The notes under the pieces are model-generated. The model worked only from the letters and a program-made list of their open reading frames with translations, made no database searches and was not told the DNA's origin. Below, piece by piece: positions 27,910-37,357 of a DNA stretch of 64,000 bases (within the stretch, counting starts at the first letter, position 1; each line of letters begins with the position of its first letter). The position numbers and the translations under genes are program-made. Source of the DNA: Pseudomonas fragi (lineage in GTDB: Bacteria; Pseudomonadota; Gammaproteobacteria; Pseudomonadales; Pseudomonadaceae); NCBI RefSeq assembly GCF_900105835.1, contig NZ_LT629783.1, positions 620,001 through 684,000 of the forward strand, read 5' to 3'.

Positions 27910-29217
27910 CTAGAAGTAGTAAGGGAATTTCAGGCTGAACGTGAAGTCCGGCGCATCGTCGGTCATGCCAATCGACAGGTTGGGTACGATGGTCAGGTTA
28001 TCGGTGGCCGCCACGGTCATGCCGATGTTGAAGTAACCGGCGTTGGCATCACTGGTAGTGACAGTTTGCCAGTCACCGCCATCCTGCTTGAGCTTGCTCT
28101 TTTTCTGAATCAGGTCGGATACGGAAAACGACATGCTCATTTTTTCGTTGAGGGCAAAAGCCACGCCGGCCCCAATCTGGAAGCTGTCACCCAGTTTGAC
28201 CTTGCCGGGCTGCTTGAGGTTTTGCGTGGAACTGATGTCGTCAAATGACTCTTCGAGGTTGTGGGTGTACGACAGGGTGCCAAACAACACGGCCGGGTCG
28301 AAGGTCTTGACCAGGGAAATGGCGGGGCTGATCGACCATACACCGTTACCGGTAGGCAGGTCTTCAGGGGTAAATACGTTGGTATTGTCAACCGATTGAA
28401 CCAGCTTGATCCCGAACGGATCCTTGCCGGTGGGTGCCTTGACGCGCACGCTGAACACCGCGTCCGGGGTATTGACCGATTCATCGAGGAACTTGTAGGC
28501 CACGCCGAAGTTGATATCACCGATGGTCGGGTCACGGGTGACCGTTTGCTCGGAAGTGGCTTGTGCATCACCGCCGTTGGCCCCGCCGGACTGGTAAGTA
28601 CTCTCGCGGTAAATGACTGGCACGTTGACGTCGAACTGCCAGCGGTTGTCCAGGTTATAGCGACCGGTGAGGTCCAGGGTCCAGTTGTCGGCCTTGATCC
28701 GGTCCAGGTTCAGGTTGCCCAGGAAGATCGAGTCCAGGGCCAGGAAACCATTGAGGATCAACTGGCGGGTGTCATAGCGCGAATAAGTGATGCCGGTTTC
28801 GAAGCTGAACTTGCCACCGCCGAAGAACCCGCTGGCCTCATCGTAGAGGTTGACCACGCTTTGCGCCGGTGCGGAGTCATCCTTGAGTGCTTGCCCGTAA
28901 GAGCTGCCTGATACCGCAGCAGCGCCCCCTGCAGCACCACTGCTGGCTGCGGCTGCGGCAATACCCTGGTTGCCTTTCATGTCGGCCGGGGACTTGGCCA
29001 GGCGCTTGGGAGGAGGAGCCGCAGGCTGGTCCTCCACTTGTCGAACACGCTGTTCAAGTACAGCCAAGGCTTTTTGTTGTTGATCGTAACGCTGGCGTAG
29101 CTCCATAAGTTCTTTTTTCAGTAGCTCTACATCACTATCAGGGGCTGCAAAAAGCAGGGCTGACGGGAAAAGAGTGCTTATACATACAACTGCGCGAAAG
29201 GTAAGCGTTCGATGCAT
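27910..29217 (-). CDS. fapF: Functional amyloid outer membrane secretion channel FapF
   Basis: 435 residues: a signal peptide of about 24 residues, a coiled coil ([20 protein letters not shown], residues about 30-62), a Pro/Ala/Gly-rich linker, and from about residue 130 a beta-barrel with alternating strands ending in FSLKFPYYF. This matches FapF, a trimeric barrel whose N-terminal coiled coil gates export of FapB and FapC. It is the last gene of the operon and ends at a shared terminator. Length is close to known FapF proteins. Confidence 0.93.
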   Translation of the reverse strand: MHRTLTFRAVVCISTLFPSALLFAAPDSDVELLKKELMELRQRYDQQQKALAVLEQRVRQVEDQPAAPPPKRLAKSPADMKGNQGIAAAAASSGAAGGAAAVSGSSYGQALKDDSAPAQSVVNLYDEASGFFGGGKFSFETGITYSRYDTRQLILNGFLALDSIFLGNLNLDRIKADNWTLDLTGRYNLDNRWQFDVNVPVIYRESTYQSGGANGGDAQATSEQTVTRDPTIGDINFGVAYKFLDESVNTPDAVFSVRVKAPTGKDPFGIKLVQSVDNTNVFTPEDLPTGNGVWSISPAISLVKTFDPAVLFGTLSYTHNLEESFDDISSTQNLKQPGKVKLGDSFQIGAGVAFALNEKMSMSFSVSDLIQKKSKLKQDGGDWQTVTTSDANAGYFNIGMTVAATDNLTIVPNLSIGMTDDAPDFTFSLKFPYYF

Positions 29218-29265
29218 GAAATAGGCCGTCCAAAATAACTCGAATTATAAGAATTTGAGCCTAGT

Positions 29266-30006
29266 TCAATATCCCATGTTGCGAAGACCTTTTAGCGGAC
29301 TCAAATCACAGTCCAGTGCGCCTGTACTGGGCAAGTTGTTGCGCAGCACCACATTAAGTTGGGTGAGGTTGTTAACCATATTGCTGCCGCCCAGTAGCGT
29401 GGTGTTCTGCAACACGCCGCCTTGGGCGATTTGTTGCAATGAACTGCCCTGGTTGTTGTTCGCCTGGATCGCTACCTGCACGCCACCACCGGTTGCAGAA
29501 ACGGTCAGGTTACCTGCACCGCCCGTTTGGGTAACGGGGTTGTTGGCGCTCAGCAAGGTGCCTTGCTGGCTGACCACAGGGGCCTGGTTGGCCTCGCTGA
29601 CATTGATGTCGACATTGTTATAGGCGCTGTTATTGTCACCCGCAGCCCTGACGCTCTGGGTTACGCCCTGGCCGGTGGTCAGCCCTGCGCCGCCGGTGAC
29701 CGAACCAGTGCCGGCAGCGACATGTGCGCCGTTGCCGGGCGTGCTGTAGGTAGACACATAGAAGCGCGGTTCAACCGTGCTTTGCACCGTCATGGAGGCT
29801 TTGGCGCCGATAACATCGCCATTGCTGCTGGTCCAGGTGCTGTTCATCACCACGCCAAAACTGATGATCCGTCCGGGCATGACATAGCGGCCACGCAACT
29901 CGGACATTTCCTGGTCTTTCAATTCGACCGGTTTAAAGGCCGAAGCTGCCTGGACGGGCAGGCTGGTCGCAAGGCAGGCGGCAATCAGCCAGATGGGCAT
30001 TTTCAT
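29266..30006 (-). CDS. fapE: Functional amyloid accessory protein FapE
   Basis: 246 residues with a signal peptide (cleavage likely after PVQA, about residue 19). The body is Asn/Gln/Gly/Thr-rich (AGDNNSAYNNVDINVS, IQANNNQGSSLQQ) and ends DCDLSPLKGLRNMGY. FapE is exported and is a minor component of Pseudomonas amyloid fibres. GGAGC lies before the start. Its place between fapD and fapF confirms the call. Confidence 0.92.
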   Translation of the reverse strand: MKMPIWLIAACLATSLPVQAASAFKPVELKDQEMSELRGRYVMPGRIISFGVVMNSTWTSSNGDVIGAKASMTVQSTVEPRFYVSTYSTPGNGAHVAAGTGSVTGGAGLTTGQGVTQSVRAAGDNNSAYNNVDINVSEANQAPVVSQQGTLLSANNPVTQTGGAGNLTVSATGGGVQVAIQANNNQGSSLQQIAQGGVLQNTTLLGGSNMVNNLTQLNVVLRNNLPSTGALDCDLSPLKGLRNMGY

Positions 30007-30049
30007 GTGCTGCTCCAGGAGCCCTGGGCTCCGTAGTCATGCTGCGCAC

Positions 30050-30730
30050 CTAAAAAAAGTCGCTTTGGATAAATCCGAAGTCCATAAGTTCTGCATCCTT
30101 TACCGGGCTGAAACCATCGAGCTGGTTTTTCGCCGTCAGCGGAGCAGGGGGCGTCAGTAATGCATTGGTCTTGTCGTAGCCGGGGCCGATGATGGCGAAC
30201 ACAATGCCATTCCAGCCCTTGAGGAAATCTTCATGGGAGTAGCGTTTGTGACCGAGCACCGGGTCGCCGATATACACCCAGTCTTTTTGCGTGCGCTGCA
30301 AGACCACAAAGTGCTTGTAGCCGCGAATGTCCAGCAGCACCACAACCGGTATATTCACACTTTCCAGGCTTTGGGCCGGAATCCGGTAACCGCGGGCGCG
30401 CATGCCGATGCTTTCGACGTAGCGTTTCATGTCGAGCATGGAAAACCCCTGGGTGCGCACCAGATCCTGATCGGCGTTTTGCAGCATGCCCTTGATGATC
30501 TGGTCTTCGTTGACATCCAGCCAGTAGGCCTGGCGCAAAATCGTGGCCAATGCAGCTGCGCCACAACTGAAGTCAGTTTTTTGCTCGACGATATCCGCAA
30601 AACGCCGCTCACGAATGCTCTGTACGTGCTTGAACACCAGGTTGCCCCCGGGCATGGCGGCGATCGGCATTTGCGCGGCCTGGCTCATACCGGTCAGGCA
30701 GAACAACAGGCTGAGGGCGACAATACGCAT
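30050..30730 (-). CDS. fapD: FapD, C39-like cysteine peptidase
   Basis: 226 residues with a signal peptide (about 1-19). The peptidase triad fits the C39 family: Cys56 in DFSCGAAALATIL, His140 in YKHFVVLQ and Asp156 in YIGDP. FapD is needed for Fap secretion and is presumed to act in the periplasm on Fap subunits or other export components. It follows fapC after a strong hairpin, which may lower its expression relative to the fibre subunits. Confidence 0.93.
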   Translation of the reverse strand: MRIVALSLLFCLTGMSQAAQMPIAAMPGGNLVFKHVQSIRERRFADIVEQKTDFSCGAAALATILRQAYWLDVNEDQIIKGMLQNADQDLVRTQGFSMLDMKRYVESIGMRARGYRIPAQSLESVNIPVVVLLDIRGYKHFVVLQRTQKDWVYIGDPVLGHKRYSHEDFLKGWNGIVFAIIGPGYDKTNALLTPPAPLTAKNQLDGFSPVKDAELMDFGFIQSDFF

Positions 30731-30757
30731 GATTGATACGCCTGGCAGGGGAGTGAA

Positions 30758-30781
30758 AAGGGTCTCGTGAACGAGACCCTT
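30758..30781 (-). terminator. fapC-fapD intercistronic hairpin / partial terminator
   Basis: A perfect 10-bp stem (AGGGTCTCGT / ACGAGACCCT) closes on 2 nt and is followed on the minus strand by TTTTC. It lies right after the fapC stop. It probably protects the fapABC message and limits read-through into fapDEF. Confidence 0.8.
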
Positions 30782-30796
30782 CGTGTGCTGTCGCGA

Positions 30797-31585
30797 TTAC
30801 ATGCAGACTTTGCAGCCTGCCGCGATGGACAGCGAGTTGCTTTGCTGGTTGCCCACACCCGCTGCGATGTTGGCACCGCCATTGCCCGAAATGCCATTGA
30901 ACGAATGGTCCATGGTGGCATTGTTGACGACTGGCGTTTTGTTGTTGTTCCAGCTTGGCCCTTGCGACCAGGTATTCACATTGCTCAGATAAGAGGCACC
31001 GGCCTCGTTGATCACCGACAGGTTGTTCGAGGTTTGGCTGGCAGTTGCGCCAGCGGTGGCGATGCGGCCATTGGAAACGGCGATGGCCAGGTTGTTTTTC
31101 TGTTGGTTGAAGTCGCCGGCAGCCACGTTTATACCCACGTTGCCCGAACTGCCGTTGCCGGAGCTTTTGAGCAGGGCGTTGTTTTGTGTGCCGTAATTGT
31201 GGTCGTTGTTGTGGCTGTTGGTCTGGGTGACGCTGGTCAGGGACGCGGCGGTACCAAACACAAAGGTTTCATCTGAGGTGGCTATTGCCGCGGCATTGTC
31301 TTGTTGGTTGCCGGAACCGGCGGCGGCGTTGACGCCCATGTTGCCTTCAGCACCTTTGACCGAGTCTTTGACGGTCGCGGTGTTTTTGATCGCCTTGTTG
31401 GTCACTTTGTTGTTGTGACTGTTTTGCGAGTCGATCACAACTGCAGCCGCCGACGCATTAGGATCCAGCGTATAAGATGGCGGGTTGGATGGCGGTGGTG
31501 GGCCATCGTTGTGGGCCTGTGCTGCAACGGACAGAAGGGCGGCCATGGCGAATGCCAGAGGTTTCAAAGCGCTTGAAGGTTTCAT
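30797..31585 (-). CDS. fapC: Major functional amyloid subunit FapC
   Basis: 262 residues from ATG 31585 with GGAGA upstream; the upstream in-frame start is rejected. A signal peptide ends SVAAQA (about residue 24). The mature protein has three imperfect amyloid repeats with the G-NVGINVAAGD-NQQ-N type core (near residues 85, 150 and 240), separated by Ala/Thr/Ser/Asn-rich linkers. It ends with the conserved CxxC (AGCKVCM). FapC forms the bulk of extracellular amyloid fibres in biofilms. The linkers are short compared with P. aeruginosa FapC. Confidence 0.95.
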   Translation of the reverse strand: MKPSSALKPLAFAMAALLSVAAQAHNDGPPPPSNPPSYTLDPNASAAAVVIDSQNSHNNKVTNKAIKNTATVKDSVKGAEGNMGVNAAAGSGNQQDNAAAIATSDETFVFGTAASLTSVTQTNSHNNDHNYGTQNNALLKSSGNGSSGNVGINVAAGDFNQQKNNLAIAVSNGRIATAGATASQTSNNLSVINEAGASYLSNVNTWSQGPSWNNNKTPVVNNATMDHSFNGISGNGGANIAAGVGNQQSNSLSIAAGCKVCM

Positions 31586-31655
31586 GGTGATTCTCCGTGC
31601 TTCATTAGTTGTGTTAAGTGTTGGCACTTTCTAATTGCACTGCGTTGTTATCGGG

Positions 31656-32228
31656 TCAATCAGCAACCCGGATATTCAGGGTGTTAGCCATGCGGTTCCC
31701 CACCCCGGCACTCTGGTTCAACTGCACCACCCCTCGGCTGCCGGTGAAGGCCTGATCGCTGTTGACGATCTGGCGACTGCCGCTGGCGGGGAGTGCGGTA
31801 CCCGAGTTTGGTAGCGCCACGTTCTGTTGGGACAGGGCGCTGTCGTCGATGCCTTGCGGCTGGGCACTGATGCCGACCCGTACTGCATTAACCATTTGAT
31901 TGTTGGCCCCGGCGGACTGGTTGATACCAATCGCGCCGCTGCCGTTACTGAAAGAGTTGCCGCCAATCGCGGCCCTGGCATTGAGCGCGGGGTCGGTCGC
32001 CGTGGTGATTTTTTGACTGACCGCAGTACTGGCCTTGGCCGCGGTACCGATGGCCACGGCGCGTACGTTGACCTGTTGCTGCTGGTCGCCAGCTGCCTGG
32101 TTGAGAGTCACGTTGCCGTGGTAACCGGCGCCGGAATTGTCGATGGTGGCGTTGTTATCAGAAGCTGCCAGCGCGCTGGACGTGGCTATCAGCGCGGCAA
32201 TCAGCACAGGCAGGCGGCAGGCAGTCAT
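31656..32228 (-). CDS. fapB: Minor amyloid subunit / nucleator FapB
   Basis: 190 residues with a signal peptide (cleavage near SSALA, about residue 21). Three repeats share the G-V-LNQ-AG--Q core: GNVTLNQAAGDQQQQ (about 39), GAIGINQSAGANNQM (about 98) and GVVQLNQSAGVGNRM (about 168). FapB is related to FapC and seeds fibre growth. It starts 1 base after the fapA stop and has a good GGGGAAA ribosome binding site. Confidence 0.94.
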   Translation of the reverse strand: MTACRLPVLIAALIATSSALAASDNNATIDNSGAGYHGNVTLNQAAGDQQQQVNVRAVAIGTAAKASTAVSQKITTATDPALNARAAIGGNSFSNGSGAIGINQSAGANNQMVNAVRVGISAQPQGIDDSALSQQNVALPNSGTALPASGSRQIVNSDQAFTGSRGVVQLNQSAGVGNRMANTLNIRVAD

Positions 32229-32229
32229 G

Positions 32230-32670
32230 TTATTTCCCCTGACTCAGTGCAGAGAGCGGCCGCATGCCCTGTTCGATGCTGTTACCTATGGTGTTGGACA
32301 GGGTGCCGCCGCTGCCGCCACCGTGGCCGTTGCTCATGCCTGGCAGGCCGTTGCTGGTGTTGAGCCCGGGCAATGTGTTGCCAGAAGGCATGATGCTACG
32401 GCTGAGTGCAGTACCACTGCTGACGCTGGCAAAATCACCATCACTCAGCTCGCGGGTGGCACCCATGACCTGGACCAAGGGGCTGGCATTGACGGTGAGC
32501 GGGTCGGGATCTGGGTGCATGGGCGGATTGCCCACTGCATGGGGCTGCACGGTACGGGTCAGGATAATTTCGCCGTTGCCAGCGGCCTGAACAACGCTGC
32601 ACCAGCCCAGCAAGACGCCGATGCTGCACGCCATCAGCAGCTGACTATGACCACGACTTGTATGCCCCAT
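32230..32670 (-). CDS. fapA: Functional amyloid protein FapA
   Basis: 146 residues with a signal peptide (about 1-30, ending VVQAA). The mature part is Pro/Asn/Gly/Ser-rich and unstructured-looking. FapA is the first gene of the fap operon and is thought to act as a periplasmic chaperone or to control subunit distribution in the fibre. GGGAG lies 9 bases before the ATG. The sigma-54 promoter is about 50 bases upstream. Confidence 0.9.
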   Translation of the reverse strand: MGHTSRGHSQLLMACSIGVLLGWCSVVQAAGNGEIILTRTVQPHAVGNPPMHPDPDPLTVNASPLVQVMGATRELSDGDFASVSSGTALSRSIMPSGNTLPGLNTSNGLPGMSNGHGGGSGGTLSNTIGNSIEQGMRPLSALSQGK

Positions 32671-32720
32671 GAAGTGTGCTCCCTTTGCGCCGCTGACCCA
32701 AGTCAGCGTGATAAGGAGAG

Positions 32721-32736
32721 AGCATTAGCTGTGCCA
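32721..32736 (-). promoter_or_regulatory. Sigma-54 promoter of fapABCDEF
   Basis: On the minus strand TGGCACAGCTAATGCT has the invariant GG and GC 10 bases apart (-24/-12 rule). It lies about 50 bases upstream of the fapA start. RpoN and FleQ are known to influence fap in Pseudomonas; the nearby VpsR-like activator is another candidate. Confidence 0.8.
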
Positions 32737-33032
32737 CTTTTAATTTAATCTTTGGAAACAACAGCACGCAGCGCGATGACTGTCAGGGGCTTGATCAGCT
32801 GTAACGAACTTGAGAGGGCGGGCAGCAGGCCACACGCTTGCGCAATAAGGGCCCAACTGTTTTTTGCGTAAAATGAGGGGGTGTTTCAAGAACTTTACAA
32901 ATTCGCAAGTTGTGCTTCAGGCCCGTATTTTAGCGGCTTCACGAAATTTTCATGTATCAGCAACGGACATGGGCAGCAAGCTGAAACCATTAAGTGGTTT
33001 GTGTGCCAGTTGTTTATTGTAAACAACACAAC
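32737..33032. other. Intergenic region upstream of fap, downstream of nadR-like gene
   Basis: Likely holds activator sites for the fap promoter. A perfect inverted repeat GTTGTTTA-ttg-TAAACAAC lies at 33009-33027, just past the nadR-like stop. A 13-bp direct repeat CTTGCGCAATAAG is at 32837-32849 and 33046-33058. No gene was recognised. Confidence 0.5.
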
Positions 33033-33587
33033 TTAATGACTAATACTTGCGCAATAAGTTTCTGCGCAACTCAATAATTGTTCGACGGCGGCACAGGCAT
33101 GCTGTTGCCGGGCATGCCAGTTTCCGGTTATCACCTGTACGGGTTGTTGATGATCGGTGAGCCATTGAAGGCTGGCCGCAAAAAACGCCTGACGTTCCGT
33201 AAGCGAGGGTTGGCAGCGCTGGCCGTCAGCGGTCCACTCCACATCGTCAGGGGACAGCAGCAAATGCAGGTCGTAGTGACGTTTGAGCAATTCGGCTTCA
33301 AGCCAAGCGGGGCAGTCGCCAAACAGGGTCTGGCTCCAGAGGATATTGCTGAGCAAATGAGTATCCAGAATCAGCAGTCCGGGTTGTTTGGCGCGCGCCT
33401 CGTCTTCCCATCGAAGCTGCCCGCGAGCGATGTCCGGAATATCAGCCAGGCAGGTATCGCGTGGGTTCTGCTCGATAAAGTAGCGCACATACTCGCCCAC
33501 CATGGTGCCGCCAAAGCGCTGCTGCAAAAGCGCGGCGAGCCAGCTCTTGCCGCTTGATTCCGGCCCCGCCAGTACCACCACCTTCAT
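33033..33587 (-). CDS. NadR-type nicotinamide riboside kinase
   Basis: 184 residues. The P-loop GPESSGKS is at residues 8-15, followed by EYVRYFIE and LLILDTHLLSN, the pattern of the C-terminal ribosylnicotinamide kinase domain of NadR. It phosphorylates nicotinamide riboside to NMN for NAD salvage. The adenylyltransferase and helix-turn-helix domains of enteric NadR are absent. Its start overlaps the pnuC stop (ATGA), so uptake and phosphorylation are coupled. Confidence 0.88.
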   Translation of the reverse strand: MKVVVLAGPESSGKSWLAALLQQRFGGTMVGEYVRYFIEQNPRDTCLADIPDIARGQLRWEDEARAKQPGLLILDTHLLSNILWSQTLFGDCPAWLEAELLKRHYDLHLLLSPDDVEWTADGQRCQPSLTERQAFFAASLQWLTDHQQPVQVITGNWHARQQHACAAVEQLLSCAETYCASISH

Positions 33588-34147
33588 GTGCGCAGCGCCG
33601 GGTCGCGGCGCCAGTCACGCCAGCCCTGGATGGCAATCAGGGTAAACAGCGCGTACAGGCCGGCGGTGAAGTACAGGTCCTGCCAGGCGAAAAAACCGAT
33701 ATAGAGCACATCGATTACGCACCACAGTGCCCAGCACTGCAGGCGCTTTTGTGCCATCCACAATTGCGCAACCAGGCTGAAGGCGGTCAGCGTGGCATCT
33801 GACCAGGGAAATGTGGAGTCGGTCCAGTGAGCCATTGCTGCGCCGAGCGCCACGCTGCCGATGGCGCCTGCAACCACGCCGCCGAGCACTTGCAAGGTAC
33901 TTAAACGGCTGACCATACGGCCTTCGTGCTGCGCTCCCGAGCGGGTCCACTGCCACCAGCCATAGACTTGCAGCAGGGCAAAAAACACCTGCAAAAGCAT
34001 GCCGGAATACAGCTTGATCTCAAAAAATATCCAGCTGTAAAGCAGCACCATCACCAGGCCAATGGGCCAGCACCAGGGGTTCTGTTTGACTGTCAACCAG
34101 ACGGCAATGACGCCGAGCGCGGCGGCAAACAGTTCGAGCCCTGACAT
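33584..34147 (-). CDS. pnuC: Nicotinamide riboside transporter PnuC
   Basis: 187 residues from ATG 34147 with AGGAA upstream; the longer in-frame start reads through a REP element and is rejected. It has about seven hydrophobic segments, with the PnuC-type motifs NPWCWPIGLVMVLLYSWIFFE near 22-42, VYGWWQW near 61-67 and the C-terminal FTAGLYALFTLIAIQGWRDW. It imports nicotinamide riboside by facilitated diffusion, trapped by the kinase encoded next. Confidence 0.92.
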   Translation of the reverse strand: MSGLELFAAALGVIAVWLTVKQNPWCWPIGLVMVLLYSWIFFEIKLYSGMLLQVFFALLQVYGWWQWTRSGAQHEGRMVSRLSTLQVLGGVVAGAIGSVALGAAMAHWTDSTFPWSDATLTAFSLVAQLWMAQKRLQCWALWCVIDVLYIGFFAWQDLYFTAGLYALFTLIAIQGWRDWRRDPALRT

Positions 34148-34226
34148 TGGGATTCCTGGGATAAGAGAGAAGGGCGGGGATTGTAACCGCAGGCGCAATG
34201 TTTGTGGTCTGCCGTTTTGCTGTAGT

Positions 34227-34314
34227 TGTGGGAGCGGGCTTGCCCGCGATGATATCGACGCGCACTGCCTGACAGACCGCAGCGCTTGCATCGCGGGTAA
34301 GCCCGCTCCCACAG
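34227..34314. repeat. Pseudomonas REP inverted pair
   Basis: GTGGGAGCGGGCTTGCCCGCGAT and its inverted partner, directly between the stop of the ArnT-like gene and the start of pnuC. It may end the long arn transcript. Confidence 0.9.
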
Positions 34315-34316
34315 GG

Positions 34317-35924
34317 TCAAGGCAGATGCAGCAACACGTAGTCGTTCTTGTCGAAGCGCCCGCTCAGTGCCGGTGCCAGATTGCCCAACGCGGTGCCTTG
34401 CAGGGCTTGATAATCCTTGAGGTCCATGATGATCCAGGCCGGGGGCGGCAAGGCGGCAAGCTCTGTTGGCGACTGGGTGAACAGTGGCAGCAGGTCACGG
34501 TTGACGTTGACCATGAACTTGATCGCCTTGGCGTCCTTGCCCATGCCGTGCAGCACCACCGGCGCCGGGGCCTGGTCGATCAGTTGCAGCGCCTTGAGGG
34601 TAAAGGTACGGGTATCGTAGAGGCTGCGTTCGGCAGGTTCGAAGACCATGATGTAGCTGCTCCACAGCGCCAGTACTGCGCAGGCTGCCAGCCCGGCAAC
34701 ACGCCATTTGGCCTTGAGCAACAAGGCAATGGCCAGAACCTGCAGAACCACCAGCACGACGAAAATGACCGTCAAGGACGGAAGTTCATCGCCAAAACGC
34801 TTGCGTACCACCATCAGGCCAACTATCAGCAAACCCGGCAGCAGCAGCAACAACCCTTGAATCAAGCCGCGCAGGCCAGCAAACACTCGCCCGTTCACGA
34901 CCTGGAACGGGTAGGCCGCAATAATCGCGGCCATCGGCAACATGGGCAGCAGGTAGCGGGCTTTTTTCGCCTGGGGAATCGACAGCCCGATCATCACGAC
35001 CAAAGCCGCGGCAACGCAGTATTTGACCAGTTGCAAGGCCGGGCCAGAGTGATGGCGCCCGGTAATCAGGATTGCCAGCAGCACCGCCACGGCGAGCGGA
35101 TACGCCAGCGCGTAGTTGCCCATGGAGCTGGTGAAGTAGTACAGCACGCTGCTGGCGCCTTCGGTGCCGTCCATGCGCCCGGTGACTTGCATGCGGATCA
35201 CTTCGTGTACAAAGGCTTCGCCGCCACTGAGCCAGGCCAGCAGCAACAGGGTGCCTATGCACGCTATCAGCAATACCAGCGCTTGCAGCCCGAAGCTGAT
35301 CAGGCGGCGCCACTGGCCATTGAGCAGGTAATAACTGCACAGGATACCGGTGGGGATCACCAGGCCGATCGGCCCGCGAATGGCGAAGCCCAGCACCAGC
35401 AGGGCCAGCAGCCAGAAATGTCGGCGCGGTGCAGCAAAGTGATCATGGGAGTAGGCCAGGTAAAAGGCACTGAAACTGACGGCGGCGAGCATCTGGTCCA
35501 ACGATACCGCACGGGTTTCGGTGACAAAGGTCATGCTCAGCAACAGCAGCGCCACGCTGACCAGCGCCCAGGTTCGCGATTGCGCCGCAACCAGGCGATA
35601 CATCAAGGTCACAATCGTAGCGCTGGCAAAGGCCGAGGGCAGCCATGCGGTGAGGCTGGTGACTTTGCCGAAGGGCAGCGACAGCAACCAGGTGATCACT
35701 GTCGAGGTGGCGCTGTAATCCGCATAGGGCTGGCCGTAGGTGGTCGGGAAAAAACCGGGGCCGTTGCGCAGCATTTCGTTGGCAAACATGACAAAGCGCG
35801 AATCAAAGCCGATCGCTGCCTCCTGATGGTTGCCCAGGATAAACAGCAGCAGGGCGAGCGCGCCCAGCATCAGCGATTGCCTGCGCAGGGTGAGCAGGGC
35901 TGGGGAGGTGAAAGCGGCAGGCAT
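34317..35924 (-). CDS. ArnT-like GT39 membrane glycosyltransferase
   Basis: 535 residues from ATG 35924 with AAGGAG upstream. About 11-12 hydrophobic segments and an early periplasmic loop with acidic residues (AAIGFDSRFVMFANE, near 40-54) place it in the PMT/ArnT superfamily, which transfers a lipid-linked sugar to a periplasmic acceptor. It is downstream of ugd in the arn gene line, 74 bases away, so probably co-transcribed. It differs clearly from the ArnT at 38093-39742. Possible roles are a second lipid A or glycan modification. Confidence 0.8.
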   Translation of the reverse strand: MPAAFTSPALLTLRRQSLMLGALALLLFILGNHQEAAIGFDSRFVMFANEMLRNGPGFFPTTYGQPYADYSATSTVITWLLSLPFGKVTSLTAWLPSAFASATIVTLMYRLVAAQSRTWALVSVALLLLSMTFVTETRAVSLDQMLAAVSFSAFYLAYSHDHFAAPRRHFWLLALLVLGFAIRGPIGLVIPTGILCSYYLLNGQWRRLISFGLQALVLLIACIGTLLLLAWLSGGEAFVHEVIRMQVTGRMDGTEGASSVLYYFTSSMGNYALAYPLAVAVLLAILITGRHHSGPALQLVKYCVAAALVVMIGLSIPQAKKARYLLPMLPMAAIIAAYPFQVVNGRVFAGLRGLIQGLLLLLPGLLIVGLMVVRKRFGDELPSLTVIFVVLVVLQVLAIALLLKAKWRVAGLAACAVLALWSSYIMVFEPAERSLYDTRTFTLKALQLIDQAPAPVVLHGMGKDAKAIKFMVNVNRDLLPLFTQSPTELAALPPPAWIIMDLKDYQALQGTALGNLAPALSGRFDKNDYVLLHLP

Positions 35925-35998
35925 GTCGAGTCTCCTTGACTCATCGCAGCGCACATGAAAACGCCGCCATTGTTGCCAATGGCGGCGCTGCTAGATCA

Positions 35999-37357
35999 TT
36001 AAAGGGCTGTCGAGCCTACCGGCAAGTTGCAGGACTCGCCTCGCCCCATCGGGAAGTACTGCAAGCCGATCTTGGCCAGGCGCTCGCCGTCATACAGGTT
36101 GCGCCCGTCAAAGATCACCGGAGTATTCAGGCGCTGCTTGATCAGGTCGAAGTCCGGCGCCTTGAATTGCTGCCACTCGGTACACACGATCAATGCGTCG
36201 GCGCCGTTGAGGGTCGACTCTGGCGTGCCCATCAGGCTCAGGCGCGGCTCGTCGCCGTACAGGCGCTGGGTTTCCTGCATGGCTTCGGGGTCGAAAGCGC
36301 GCACATTGGCCCCGGCAGCCCACAGGGCCTCCATCAATACGCGGCTGGGTGCGTCGCGCATATCATCGGTGTTGGGTTTGAACGCCAGGCCCCATAACGC
36401 AAAGGTCTTGCCTTCAAGGTTGCCCTTGAAGAACGCGTTGATGCGTTCGAACAGCTTGTGCTTCTGCCGCTCGTTGATCGCTTCGACTGCTTGCAGCAGA
36501 TCGCTGGAGCAATTGACCTGCTGGGCACTGTGGATCAGCGCGCGCATGTCTTTGGGGAAACACGAGCCGCCATAGCCGCAGCCCGGGTAGATGAAGTGAT
36601 AGCCAATGCGCTGGTCGGCGCCAATGCCCAGGCGCACGGCCTCGATGTCGGCGCCCAGGTGCTCGGCCAGTTCGGCAATCTGGTTGATAAAGCTGATCTT
36701 GGTTGCCAGCATGCAGTTGGCGGCGTATTTGGTCAGCTCGGCGCTGCGCAGGTCCATGAAAATGATGCGGTCATGGTTGCGGTTGAACGGGGCGTAGAGG
36801 TCACGCATGACCTCGCGCACTTCATCGCGGGCGCAACCAATGATGATACGGTCCGGGCGACGGCAGTCGGTGACGGCGGAGCCTTCCTTGAGAAATTCCG
36901 GGTTGGACACTACGTCAAATTGCAGCGTGCGCCCGGCCTGTTCCAGGGCCTTGTTGATATGGGCGGTGAGGGCATCGCCGGTGCCCACGGGCACGGTGGA
37001 TTTCTCCACCAGGATCAGCGGCTCCTTGCGGTGGCGGGCAACGGCGTCACCAACGGAGAACACCTGGCCCAGGTCAGCCGAGCCATCTTCGCTTGGCGGC
37101 GTGCCCACGGCGATAAACAGTACCTGGCCGTGTTCGACGGCGGTTTTTTCGTCGCTGGTAAAACGCAGGCGCTTGCTTTCGAGGTTTTCGCGCACCAGGG
37201 CGGAGAGCCCCGGCTCGAAAATACTGACGTGGCCTTGTTGCAGTGACTCGACCTTTTTCTGGTCAATGTCCATGCAGATCACATCGTGGCCGACTTCCGC
37301 CAGAACCGTCGCCTGCACCAGGCCTACATAACCACTACCAAATACACTGATTTTCAT
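35999..37357 (-). CDS. ugd: UDP-glucose 6-dehydrogenase
   Basis: 452 residues. The NAD-binding [20 protein letters not shown] starts at residue 7; [12 protein letters not shown] and the catalytic [13 protein letters not shown] (Cys near 268) define UDP-glucose/GDP-mannose dehydrogenases. It makes UDP-glucuronate, the first precursor for 4-amino-4-deoxy-L-arabinose. Its start overlaps the arnF stop by 4 nt. Placement in the arn operon favours ugd over a polysaccharide role. Confidence 0.95.
   Translation of the reverse strand: MKISVFGSGYVGLVQATVLAEVGHDVICMDIDQKKVESLQQGHVSIFEPGLSALVRENLESKRLRFTSDEKTAVEHGQVLFIAVGTPPSEDGSADLGQVFSVGDAVARHRKEPLILVEKSTVPVGTGDALTAHINKALEQAGRTLQFDVVSNPEFLKEGSAVTDCRRPDRIIIGCARDEVREVMRDLYAPFNRNHDRIIFMDLRSAELTKYAANCMLATKISFINQIAELAEHLGADIEAVRLGIGADQRIGYHFIYPGCGYGGSCFPKDMRALIHSAQQVNCSSDLLQAVEAINERQKHKLFERINAFFKGNLEGKTFALWGLAFKPNTDDMRDAPSRVLMEALWAAGANVRAFDPEAMQETQRLYGDEPRLSLMGTPESTLNGADALIVCTEWQQFKAPDFDLIKQRLNTPVIFDGRNLYDGERLAKIGLQYFPMGRGESCNLPVGSTAL

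Noticed and set aside
34062..35939. A 625-codon plus-strand Gln/His-rich frame
   Set aside because: Antisense to the GT39 transferase and pnuC; composition is what a reversed Leu/Ala membrane protein gives.
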